Below are positions 45,675 to 55,589 of a stretch of 64,000 bases of DNA, in pieces. Every line of letters starts with the position of its first letter. The stretch's first letter is position 1. A program made the translations under genes and the position numbers. Under the pieces are notes generated by a model, which worked only from the letters and a program-made list of their open reading frames with translations, was not told where the DNA came from and made no database searches. The DNA is from Candidatus Methanomethylophilus sp. 1R26 (lineage in GTDB: Archaea; Thermoplasmatota; Thermoplasmata; Methanomassiliicoccales; Methanomethylophilaceae): contig NZ_LOPS01000042.1 of NCBI RefSeq assembly GCF_001481295.1, positions 31,109 to 95,108 on the forward strand. The letters are read 5' to 3'.

Positions 45675-46392
45675 TCACGCCTGCGCTGGCATAATGATGA
45701 CGCCGGAGGCCGGTGAGTTAGTCGGGGCCAGTCCGGAAACGACTTTGAAGGAGACCGTCTGGGTGGCGGTCTCGCCGTAGCTGGATGTCGCAGTGAGCGT
45801 GAAGCTCACACTGGTGGCGGATGAGGGGGCGGTGCCGGTGATCTTGCCGGTGCTCGAGCTGATGGACAGCCAGGAGGGCATGCCGGTCGCGGACCACGTC
45901 ACGGTCCCCATACCGGAAGCGGTCGGGGGAGATGCTGACGGCGCCGCCGGCGACGACATTGGGCGCGGAGACGCTGACGGAGAGCTTCGCGACCACGTGG
46001 AAGATGATGTAGACATAGGCGGTCTGGGCCGGGTTGGTGGTGGTCGCCTTCTCGACGACGTGATAAGTGGTGCCGACGGCCGCATTCGAGGGGATGTTGA
46101 CTGTGAGGGTCTTGCCTGAGATGGTGGCGATGCTCACATCGGATCCGGTAAGGGAGCCCGATTTCTGGACCTCGATGGTGCACGTCGGATTGAGATCCGA
46201 CGGCCACTGCGAGGTCCAGGTGTAGCGCATTCCGGGGGCGATGTTGATGTCGGTCGCCGTCCCGTATGTGGGATCGGAGGCCGCGTCGGACTCCGCCGCC
46301 GATACCGCCGCGCCCGCGAAAGCGGCGAGCGCGATGAGGAGGACCGCTGCAAGGGCGGTCGCCCTGCAGTCGCTGCGGAAAATATTGGACAT
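45675..46392 (-). CDS. Secreted Ig-like viral protein with PTNSP C terminus
   Basis: First gene of the structural operon, about 239 codons from ATG 46392. Signal peptide ALAAVLLIALAAFAGAAVSA; N-terminal beta domain (YTWTSQWPSDLNPTCTIEVQ, TYHVVEKATTTNPAQTAYVY); frame break near 45920; then a He_PIG-type Ig domain (WSATGMPSWLSISSSTGKIT, FTLTATSSYGETATQTVSFK) and the tail LAPTNSPASGVIIMPAQA. Promoter-proximal position would make it the most abundant product of the operon, so it is a fair major-capsid candidate, though no capsid fold is recognisable. Confidence 0.62.
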
Positions 46393-46693
46393 GCCGATTC
46401 GACATTTTCCCAGAATTTAATGCAATCACATTCCCGCGGAAATGCTGTTAATCAGTTAATTTCCTGTTAATTCCCGATTCTCGTTCGCTTTCGCGCAGGG
46501 AACGGACACAGCCAGCGTATCGCATTAGAAAATGACTGACGTATCTATAATTAACAAATTAACAGAATTAAGAGAGAGACTGCATAGGGCCGTTCTCCGG
46601 GGCGCAGCAGGTTAGGGGATCCGGCGCATCTCCGCCGGTACGGGGCCAGGCTAGATTATTGACTTCCGAAAAATACACGCTGGATAGCGAGAA
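46393..46693. promoter_or_regulatory. Structural-operon promoter and GTTAAT repeats
   Basis: AT-rich gap between the structural operon and the tRNA. GTTAATCAGTTAAT (46447-46460) plus GTTAAT at 46466-46471, and the inverted copy AATTAACAAATTAAC (46549-46563), make five GTTAAT boxes, two of the pairs at 8-base period. A minus-strand GCATTAAATTC near 46420 may be the operon's TATA element. Could be an origin, operator or integrase arm region. No gene seen. Confidence 0.5.
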
Positions 46694-46771
46694 TGGCGGG
46701 CAAGAAGGGATTCGAACCCTCAACCTACAGCTTAGGAGGCTGTTGCCATATCCAGGTTAGGCCACTTGCCC
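46694..46771 (-). tRNA. tRNA-Arg(CCU), provirus integration site (attR)
   Basis: 75-nt cloverleaf plus encoded CCA. Acceptor GGGCAAG/CTTGCCC, anticodon arm ACAGC-CTCCTAA-GCTGT with anticodon CCT (reads AGG), T arm GAGGG-TTCGAAT-CCCTT, discriminator G, CCA at 46696-46694. The gene is intact; its last 15 bases are repeated at 26370-26384, so integration restored the 3' end from the viral att site. Confidence 0.93.
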
Positions 46772-46836
46772 AGAGTTAAATCGTTTGCCAGTAAGGCAAA
46801 GCAGGAGATTTGCTCCTGCTTTATATCCTTATTGGT

Positions 46837-47565
46837 TCAGTTCTTGTCTTCAGCCGCAGGAGCGTCGGCCTTGGGGGCCTCGTCCTTCTTGGCCGCCGCC
46901 CAGATCTCGACGAACTCGACGGTGTCGACGCCGAACGCCTCGCGGAGGTCGGAGACGATTCTGAACCTGGCGGTGACCCAGGTCTGGTTGAACTTGACGA
47001 TTTCGGGGAGGGTGACGATGACCTTGTCCCCGGGGAACTCGAACTTGAAGTCGGAGGCGTCGCCGAAGTCGGCCTCGATGATGGCGGCGGCCTTGGCGTT
47101 GTTGTCGGTGATCTCCTCAGAGATCTTCATGACGTACTTGAGGTCGTGGCCGGCGAGCTGGTTGTTGAAGTCGACGCGGACGCGTCCGGCTCCGACAGCG
47201 GTGACGATGCCGGGCCTGCCGCCGAGGGTGACGGTCATGCCGACCATGGGGTTGATCTGCTCCCTGTAGAACTCTTTGGCGGAGTGGACCTCGATGAGCT
47301 TGGGGTTCCTGGCTCCGGCGCCTTCCTCGGCGGGGACCTCGACGGTGAACTCCTCTCCGACCTTGGCGGCCGCGATGGCCTTGTCGAGAGCGGGGAACAG
47401 CTTGTTGGATCCGACGATGTACGCCATGGGGGCGTACTTGACCTTGTCGCTGTAGATGTTCGCTTCTTTCGCCGCCGCCTCGTCGGTGGTGTCGTAGAGC
47501 CTGTCCTCGTCCGCAAGATACGCCTTGTACTCAAGGCGGATGACCTTCTTCGCATTGTCTGCCAT
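46837..47565 (-). CDS. FKBP-type peptidyl-prolyl isomerase (archaeal long type)
   Basis: 242 aa: FKBP fold with inserted IF domain as in SlyD/archaeal FKBP26 (RLEYKAYLADEDRLYDTTDE, YIVGSNKLFPALDKAIAAAK, the inserted part around GMTVTLGGRPGIVTAVGAGR, VRVDFNNQLAGHDLKYVMKI), plus a C-terminal extension of about 90 residues. Helps folding of nascent proteins in the cytosol. Lys/Ala/Glu-rich tail. Intact frame; TATA-like TTTAATATAGG upstream on the minus strand (about 47615-47625). Confidence 0.92.
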   Translation of the reverse strand: MADNAKKVIRLEYKAYLADEDRLYDTTDEAAAKEANIYSDKVKYAPMAYIVGSNKLFPALDKAIAAAKVGEEFTVEVPAEEGAGARNPKLIEVHSAKEFYREQINPMVGMTVTLGGRPGIVTAVGAGRVRVDFNNQLAGHDLKYVMKISEEITDNNAKAAAIIEADFGDASDFKFEFPGDKVIVTLPEIVKFNQTWVTARFRIVSDLREAFGVDTVEFVEIWAAAKKDEAPKADAPAAEDKN

Positions 47566-49268
<1,703 letters not shown>

Positions 49269-49406
49269 GCCAGGAGGGGCCCGAGCCCCTCCGAAACCCC
49301 TTAGGGCGCTTGCCGGTTTTTTATCGCCGGCACACCGCCCGCATATACTGGCCTGTCCGCGACGCGCCGATAAAGTATAATATCCCGGAGCGGATGGAGG
49401 CCGTAG

Positions 49407-49479
49407 GCCACTTTGGCGCAGCTGGTAGCGCACGTGCCTTGTAAGCATGAGGTCGGGGGTTCGAACCCCTCAAGTGGCT
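49407..49479 (+). tRNA. tRNA-Thr(UGU)
   Basis: 73-nt cloverleaf: acceptor GCCACTT/AAGTGGC, D stem GCGC/GCGC, anticodon arm CGTGC-CTTGTAA-GCATG (anticodon TGT), T arm GGGGG-TTCGAAC-CCCTC, discriminator T. CCA is not encoded. Confidence 0.95.
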
Positions 49480-49591
49480 CCTTTTGATTTCTGGCACATC
49501 CGGCCCTTCATCGGATCCGAATAGTTCGCAAATGCCCCGGGACGTATCAGGCCCCGGAATGGTTTTGAAAAATCGAAGCAAGGCCCGGGAA

Positions 49592-49732
49592 TCACTTCTT
49601 GCCTTTCTTCTTGAGCTCTTTCATGGCCTTGTACTTCTCGACAGGGTCATCCGAGCTCATGGCCTTCTTCTTCTCTTCGGCCTTGGCTTTGTTCGCCTTG
49701 TTCCTGGAGAGCTGCTTCTTGCTCTGTGCCAT
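49592..49732 (-). CDS. Small Lys-rich protein, 46 aa
   Basis: MAQSKKQLSRNKANKAKAEE ... DDPVEKYKAMKELKKKGKK. Very basic (about 40 percent Lys), helical, no cysteine. Looks like a small nucleic-acid- or ribosome-associated protein; no family name that I can give. It stands between tRNA-Thr and the helicase gene. Confidence 0.6.
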   Translation of the reverse strand: MAQSKKQLSRNKANKAKAEEKKKAMSSDDPVEKYKAMKELKKKGKK

Positions 49733-49800
49733 GGAGCGTCCGTACTATCGGATTTTATTTGTATTTTTTCAATCGGACAGCCTGCCGTCAGAATACGATA

Positions 49801-51872
49801 TTACATGCTGGCACACTCTGTCCGATACCAGGCGCCGATCAGCTCCTCTTCCTTGGGGAGCCAGAAACCGCGGTCGCAGACGATGACCAGCCTCTTCTTG
49901 GCACGGGAGACCGCGGTGTTGATGACCTTCATGCCCGTCGCCGTGGATGAGGATGTGAACCTGAGAGGGACGTCGCGGACGCAGTCTTCGCCGTCCTGCA
50001 CGCTCAGGATGACCGTGTCCCATTCCCTCCCCTGGGATTTGTGCACGGTCAGCAGGGCGTCCCCCTCCGACCACGGCATGGTGTCGCGGAGGACGCGGTA
50101 CTGGTTCTTGTACGGGGTCAGGATGCAGAAGCTCCCTGCGGGAGGCTCCTCGCGCCGGATCCATTCCGAGATGGCCTCGGCCTCCGGCCTGTTCATGCGC
50201 TCTTTCCTCGGGCCGCACCTGACATCAATGCAGATTATCTCCAGCGGATGCTCGGCCAATCCCCTGATGCCGTTGCGGTAGACGAAGCGGTCGAGGACCC
50301 CGGCGAGGTTGTCCCCGAAGCGGTGGGAGGCGGTGAGGTCGCGCTTGACCGTGCGGGCGAAAGAGGGCTCCGCCCCTGCGCGGTACATGTCGGCAAGCTC
50401 CTGCGGATCCCTGGCGAGGACATCCTCGGTGTAGAGGGCGGACATGTCCCAGAGGAAGGACCAGGCCATCTTGGGGTCCTTCCCCGCCCATCCCTCCATG
50501 CTCTCCTTCTCCAGGGTGCACACCGGGGGCAGCTGCTTATGGTCCCCCAGGAACGTCACGGGGATGCCGTTGGCCAGCAGGGCGGTGCTCAGGAGGACCC
50601 CGCAGTACCCGGCCTCGTCGATGAATATGTGGTCGGCATCCAGGGCCGGCTTGTCCCCTTCGGCGCCGTTCGGCAGGAAGCGCGACATGCATATCTGCGG
50701 GGTGCAGGCGATTATCAGCGCGTCCTTCGGATCGCGGTCGACCGCCGATGCAGTGAGGGCGGCCGCCTGAGACTCCAGCTCCTCGATCCTCGCACCGATC
50801 TGCATGTCCGTGCATCCGGCGTACTAAGGGATCGAGCCCGCCGGACGGTCGCGCCCGTACATCACCCTCTGAAGTTCTCCCAGTGCATTGCCGTCGCCTT
50901 TTTCCGCACGTGCCAGCAGCGCAGAGGCCTCCCTGTCGCCCTCCAGCCTCCGGGAGAGCGAGGCGATCCTGTCGGAGAAAGGCTTCCCGCGCTCGCCCCT
51001 TTTTGCATGGACATGAGCTCTGCGACCTCGCCGCGGACGGAATCGCGGCGGCGCTCGGCGAGGACCTTCCTGAGAAGGTCCGCATCCTTCCTGCGCTTGT
51101 CCGCGATGGCGCGGATGCCCTTCCCCTCGCATATGCCGGGATACTCCGAGGCGAACGGCTCGGTCGCCGTCCCCAGGCGGATGATGGCCTTCGCCGGGTC
51201 CAGCCCCGACAGCTCCCTGCTGCGGCCGATGGCGCTTATGAGCCCGCGCAGTACCTGCTCCACGGCGTTGTTGGTCGGAGCGATCACCGCTACCCTCCTC
51301 CCCTTTGCAAGATAAGCGGAGACGGAAGCTGCGAGGACCTCCTGGGTCTTCCCGGTGCCGGGAGCTCCCCACACATATGACATGGGGGACGAAAGCACCG
51401 CGCGGACCGCCTCCCTCTGCTCCGGGGTAGGGGCGGGGCCGTCGGGCCAAGGCACGGCATCCCCGGCGATGCACGGGGCCGAACGGGGCAGGGACACCGA
51501 CTCCCCGAAGCGCTCGTAATATTCCTTGAGGTTCCTGACCAGGAAGGACAGGTCCGTCTCTATGCTGAACCTGTGCCCCTCCTCGGAAGCCACGTTGAAC
51601 ACCCAGGCTGGGACCTTCGCCGCCAAGGTGCGGCTGTCCCTGTCGTAGAAGAGGATCTCCGCCTCCGCGGTGACGCAGAGGTCCTCGATCCTGATCCTGA
51701 GCCCGTCGGTATCCTCGATGGGGCGGGCGAGCACGAGGATGATGTGCTCCTTCCCGGACGTATGGTACGACTCAACCTCTGCTACAGAGAGATTGGTCCC
51801 GTTGGCCCCGGTGAACGACAGCAGGGCCTCCGCCGCGGACGTGCAGACGGAGACCAGTTCGCGGCCCCTCAT
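49801..51872 (-). CDS. SF1 (UPF1/DNA2-like) helicase with in-frame TAG codon
   Basis: About 690 codons from ATG 51872 to TAA 49801. Motif I GAPGTGKT, II HIFIDEAGY, III LGDHKQLPPV, V LLTVHKSQGREWDTV, VI NTAVSRAKKRLVIV. Two irregularities: a frame break near 51005 (A or G run, restoring MQK...GERGKPFSDRIASLSR), and a TAG at 50824-50826 (minus strand) after RDRPAGSIP and followed in the same frame by YAGCTDMQIGARIEELE, between motifs Ia and II. Since motifs II-VI lie beyond it, truncation would abolish function. Likely pyrrolysine decoding, a substitution, or a recent nonsense mutation. Its start overlaps the upstream gene's stop. Confidence 0.82.
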
Positions 51873-52762
51873 CCGGCGTTCTTCACTCTCTGCGCCTTAG
51901 GCTCCCTGGGGGCCGGAGGCTCCATATCGAAATAACCGTCGACGAAATCGGCGATGTGCCCATGGCAGGAGGCGAGGTGCTTCTTGGCGGTCAGCTTGGT
52001 CGACATGGCGTAGCGGCTCATGTCGTCGAGCCCGTCGGCGAGGTACCCGGCCCTGTCGGTGCGGTTGCATTCCCAGTACATCACGGCCTTCTCGATCTCC
52101 GGAAGCGACTTCCCATCGATGGAGAGGGTCGCAGCGTCGTTCAGGCTGTTGAAGAACTGCCTGAAGAGCAGGACGGAGCGGTTTGACATCTTCTTGTCCA
52201 TCTTGAACCTCTTCTTAGAGGGGTTCATGGCGGATATCGTCTCGGCGGCCGTCGCGCCGAGGTCTATGCAGTCCCGGCACTTGATCGGCACGTCGCGGAT
52301 GTCCGCCGCCCAGCCTATGTACCCCATGTCGAGGTAGCAGCAGTTCATGTACAGGACGACGACGTCCTGCGGGTCCTGCGCACGCGGGACCTCGGAGGCT
52401 ATGATCCTGAACATCTCGCCGGTGACGGAGCCAGCTTCGATCCCGGGATGCTTGATCTCCATCTCCGTTTCCACCCTGGCCATCGCGGGCACCGGGTACA
52501 CGGTGCCGGGCTCGACGGCGGCGATGCAGGCGGCCGCCGCCTTGCGGGGTATCTCCCCGTAGGCGCGGACGAAGGCCCTGTCCTCCCCGTCCCAGCGGTC
52601 TACGCCGTCCGACCAGAAGTCGGCGGCCTTCGAGAGGTTCCCGTGGGCCAGCATCGATTCCGCCGCTATGAAGCAGGCGTTCCATTCCGCATCGTCCGCT
52701 ATGACCGGGATGTCGTATGCTGTCTCCTTTTCCTCTTCCTTCTTCCTTCCGAACATCGTCAT
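51869..52762 (-). CDS. Unknown paralogous protein A
   Basis: 297 aa, starting MTMFGRKKEEEKETAYDIPV. The middle contains YMNCCYLDMGYIGWAADIRD and VPIKCRDCIDL, nearly matching NCFYLQIGRMGWAADIRDVP in the next gene; the C-terminal part (LPEIEKAVMYWECNRTDRAG, LADGLDDMSR) matches the same part of the paralogue and of the DEAD-box protein tail. Helical, cytosolic, with paired cysteines. No named domain. Overlaps the helicase start (ATGA). Confidence 0.65.
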   Translation of the reverse strand: MTMFGRKKEEEKETAYDIPVIADDAEWNACFIAAESMLAHGNLSKAADFWSDGVDRWDGEDRAFVRAYGEIPRKAAAACIAAVEPGTVYPVPAMARVETEMEIKHPGIEAGSVTGEMFRIIASEVPRAQDPQDVVVLYMNCCYLDMGYIGWAADIRDVPIKCRDCIDLGATAAETISAMNPSKKRFKMDKKMSNRSVLLFRQFFNSLNDAATLSIDGKSLPEIEKAVMYWECNRTDRAGYLADGLDDMSRYAMSTKLTAKKHLASCHGHIADFVDGYFDMEPPAPREPKAQRVKNAG

Positions 52763-52805
52763 TACCTTCTAGGCCCGGTCGCCCGGTTAAACGTTTGCGC
52801 TGCAG

Positions 52806-53648
52806 TCAGCGGGAACTCCCTTTCCCGAAGTACTCCTCTATGAACGCGGATATCGCGGCGTCCGCCGAACGGCGGTTCGATCTCGTTATGCCCGCGGACG
52901 CTCCCCTGCCGACGGCATTCAGCCCCTCGGCCAGACGGAGGGTCCTGTCGGCAGGAGCGGAGCTCCAGTATGCGACAGCTGATTCTATGTCCTCCAGCGG
53001 CCTCGACCTGACCGCCTCCTCGGTGTCCTGCGACAGCTGGTCGAAGAAGCCCTTGTAAAGTGCCAGCGTGCGCACGGCCATCTTGACGTTCATGCTCCCC
53101 ATGTACCCTTCGGAGGCATGCTTTTCGGCGGCGCCCTCGGAGCGTTCCGCCAGGGCGGAGGCGGAACGGCAGAAGAGGGGCACGTCGCGGATGTCCGCCG
53201 CCCATCCCATCCTCCCGATCTGGAGGTAGAAGCAGTTCATGCAGAGGAGGACCACATGGTCGTCCGAGTCCATCCTGTCCAGCTTCGAGGAGACCGAGTC
53301 GAAGGACTCGCGGCAGACGGATGCCGTCACATCCGGGAACTTCAGGGACATGTAGGATTCCAGCTCGGCGAGCTGATGGCACGGGTGCAGCACGCCCTTG
53401 GAGATATCCGACACCACCTTCTCAGAGAAACGGCGGGGGATGCCCCGGTAAACGCGCAGGAACCCCTCGTCCTTCCCGTCCCAGCGGTCGGCGGACTGCT
53501 TCCACAGGACCACGGCGCCCCTGAGGTCGCCGGAACGCCACTGCCTGCCGGCGGCGTCCGCGAAGCTGCTCCACGGAGCGTCCGCCGGTATGTCCGGGAG
53601 CTCGGGCGCGTCCGCCCCCTTCTTCCCCTTCCTGCCGAACAGTCCCAT
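52806..53648 (-). CDS. Unknown paralogous protein B
   Basis: 280 aa, MGLFGRKGKKGADAPELPDI. Paralogue of the preceding gene throughout: SWSSFADAAGRQWRSGDLRG-like N-terminal repeat, NCFYLQIGRMGWAADIRDVP centre, and IESAVAYWSSAPADRTLRLA / EGLNAVGRGASA tail. Intact frame. The short tandem pair suggests recent duplication with divergence; function unknown. Confidence 0.65.
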   Translation of the reverse strand: MGLFGRKGKKGADAPELPDIPADAPWSSFADAAGRQWRSGDLRGAVVLWKQSADRWDGKDEGFLRVYRGIPRRFSEKVVSDISKGVLHPCHQLAELESYMSLKFPDVTASVCRESFDSVSSKLDRMDSDDHVVLLCMNCFYLQIGRMGWAADIRDVPLFCRSASALAERSEGAAEKHASEGYMGSMNVKMAVRTLALYKGFFDQLSQDTEEAVRSRPLEDIESAVAYWSSAPADRTLRLAEGLNAVGRGASAGITRSNRRSADAAISAFIEEYFGKGSSR

Positions 53649-53719
53649 TCGAATCGTCCTCCCTAACGCCCTTCTATTACTTTAAGGACGACTTCGAGGG
53701 CAGAGGAGCGGGAAGCGCA

Positions 53720-55537
53720 TCACGGGCGCAGGACGAAGTACCCGCCAACGAACTTCTCGATCTGATAATCGGCGGCCGCGAAGTTCTTGGGGGCCGAGGA
53801 CGCGGATGCCATCTCTATGATGTTCAGGCCGAGCGCGAGCGTGTCGGAACGGTCCTTGAGATGGGCGCTCCAATATGCCACGGCCCTGTCTATCTCCTTC
53901 TGGGTCTTAGAGGAGACGGCCTTGGAGGCAGTGTCCCCGAGCTCCCCGAGGCGGCCTCCAGGGCGCGCTTCTGGTTCCGATTGCGGAAGAAGACCCCGCC
54001 ATCGCCTCTTCTCCTTCTTCTTCCTGGCCACGCTCTCCTCGAAGCTCTCCTTCTCCGGAGCGTAGTCGCAGGTGACGTCCTTCCCTTCGCAGACGGTGCC
54101 GTCCACGCAGTCGATGACCGCGTCAGCGGTCATGGCATCGACCTCGACGAAGGACGATTCATCCCCGAGCCCGACCTTGCCGACCGCCTCGTCAGGGAGG
54201 CCGGCCCTCTTGCGGACCATGTCCGCGATCCGGGTCCTGGTCATCCCGTCCTTCTTACCGAGATTGATGATGAGTGACACCGTGTCCGGCGCCCTGCCCG
54301 ACGGCTTCTTCTTGGGGGGCTGGTCCGGGCCCTTGTCCGGGCGGGGGCGGGCCCTGCGCTCATGATGGACCACCTCATGCGGCTCGGAGAACTCCTCGAG
54401 GTCCTCCGGCTCTATCCTGCGGATGCGCACGTCGGTGGCGTCCTCGAACAGGCGGATGCGGTCCATGTCCCTGCGGGTGGCTATGGTGACAGCGGTGCCC
54501 TCCCTGCCGGCCCTCCCGGTTCTGCCGATCCTGTGGATGTAGGATTCCGCCCGGGACGGGGCGTCGAAGTTCACCACCAGGTCGACGTCCTCGATGTCCA
54601 GGCCCCTGGCGGCCACGTCCGTCGCGATGAGCACGAGCGTCCTGTTGTCCCTGAACTTCCTGACCACCCTCTCCCTGAGCTCCTGGGGCATGTCGCCGTG
54701 GAGGGTCCCCACCCTGCGGTCGTCCCTCATCTCCTCGTAGAGGGTGTCGACCATGGTCTTGGTGGCGCAGAAGACGATCGCCTTGGGGTTCCCGCGGGCC
54801 AGGACGGCGCGCAGGACGCCGCGTTTCTCCTCGCGCCTGCACATGATGACGTACTGCCTGGTGAGACCGGAGAGGACGTTCCCCTCGGTGGCATCTATGG
54901 TCACCGGATCATGCAGCAGGCTCTGCTCCAGCCTCTCGACGGAAGGGGTCATGGTGGCCGAGAACATCATGGTGTGGCGGCCCTCCGGAAGATGTGCCAG
55001 CACCGCGTTCAGGTCCTCCTCGAACCCCATCTCCATCATGCGGTCGGCCTCGTCGATCACCGCTTCCTCCGCGGAATCGAGCGAGAGGATGCCCCTCTCG
55101 CACATGTCCCGGAGGCGCCCGGGGGTGCCGACGATGACGTCCGCCCCCCTGCGGATGGCCTCGGCCTGCTGCCTCATGTCCGCTCCGCCGTACACGGCGA
55201 GGCTGTAGTGGCGGGACGTCTTCGAGAGCTTCCTGAACTCCAGCTCCACCTGCAGGGCGAGCTCGCGGGTGGGGACGATGACCAGGACAGAAGGCCGGTG
55301 GCGGCCCCCCTCGGTGCGGGAGAGGGCGGCCATGGCGTACGCCCCGGTCTTCCCGGTGCCGGTCTGGGCCTTTGCGATGATGTCCCTGCCCGAAAGGGCC
55401 GCGGGTATGGCCTCGGCCTGCACGCGTGTGGGCTCCGCCCAACCCAGCGCCTCGGCGGCGCGGGCTATCTCGGGCCTGACGCCCAGTTCTTCGAAGGTGA
55501 CCGTGTTAACAGCTCCGGCGGGGCGGATGCCCCGCAT
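53720..55537 (-). CDS. DEAD-box RNA helicase (CsdA/DbpA type) with paralogue-like C-terminal module
   Basis: 605 aa. Q motif near TFEELGVRPEIARAAEALGW; motif I AKAQTGTGKT; Ia PTRELA; Ib TPGR; II VIDEADRM; III FSATM; V ATDVAARGLD; VI HRIGRTGRAG. A DbpA-type RNA-binding domain follows (LIINLGKKDGMTRTRIADMV, ESSFVEVDAMTADAVIDCVD). After a basic stretch (residues about 500-530), the last ~75 residues (IDRAVAYWSAHLKDRSDTLA, LGLNIIEMASASSAPKN) match the C-terminal module of the two genes just upstream. Fusion is intact in frame, although two compensating slips near 54000 are possible. Cold or RNA-structure helicase. Confidence 0.88.
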   Translation of the reverse strand: MRGIRPAGAVNTVTFEELGVRPEIARAAEALGWAEPTRVQAEAIPAALSGRDIIAKAQTGTGKTGAYAMAALSRTEGGRHRPSVLVIVPTRELALQVELEFRKLSKTSRHYSLAVYGGADMRQQAEAIRRGADVIVGTPGRLRDMCERGILSLDSAEEAVIDEADRMMEMGFEEDLNAVLAHLPEGRHTMMFSATMTPSVERLEQSLLHDPVTIDATEGNVLSGLTRQYVIMCRREEKRGVLRAVLARGNPKAIVFCATKTMVDTLYEEMRDDRRVGTLHGDMPQELRERVVRKFRDNRTLVLIATDVAARGLDIEDVDLVVNFDAPSRAESYIHRIGRTGRAGREGTAVTIATRRDMDRIRLFEDATDVRIRRIEPEDLEEFSEPHEVVHHERRARPRPDKGPDQPPKKKPSGRAPDTVSLIINLGKKDGMTRTRIADMVRKRAGLPDEAVGKVGLGDESSFVEVDAMTADAVIDCVDGTVCEGKDVTCDYAPEKESFEESVARKKKEKRRWRGLLPQSEPEARPGGRLGELGDTASKAVSSKTQKEIDRAVAYWSAHLKDRSDTLALGLNIIEMASASSAPKNFAAADYQIEKFVGGYFVLRP

Positions 55538-55589
55538 GTCCCTTCCCTATGGCGAACCCTATAAAAATGGAACCCCTCGCGGAAAGGGC

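Larger units (their letters stand above)
26370..46708. mobile_element. Integrated provirus / virus-like element, about 20.3 kb
   Basis: Bounded by the 15-bp direct repeat of the tRNA-Arg 3' end. Modules from left to right: integrase; replication (helicase, wHTH, exonuclease) read leftward from 30.1 kb; RHH regulator; small zinc-ribbon cassette 30.9-33.9 kb; AbrB/wHTH regulator pair at 34 kb; long leftward operon 46.4 to 34.7 kb with surface proteins, membrane proteins, packaging-type ATPase and a metallopeptidase-DUF3800 fusion. No portal, terminase, protease or tail genes recognised. Nearly all structural genes overlap by ATGA. I infer a tailless virus with a membrane or a pleomorphic particle; an integrative plasmid is the alternative. 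Confidence 0.8.
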
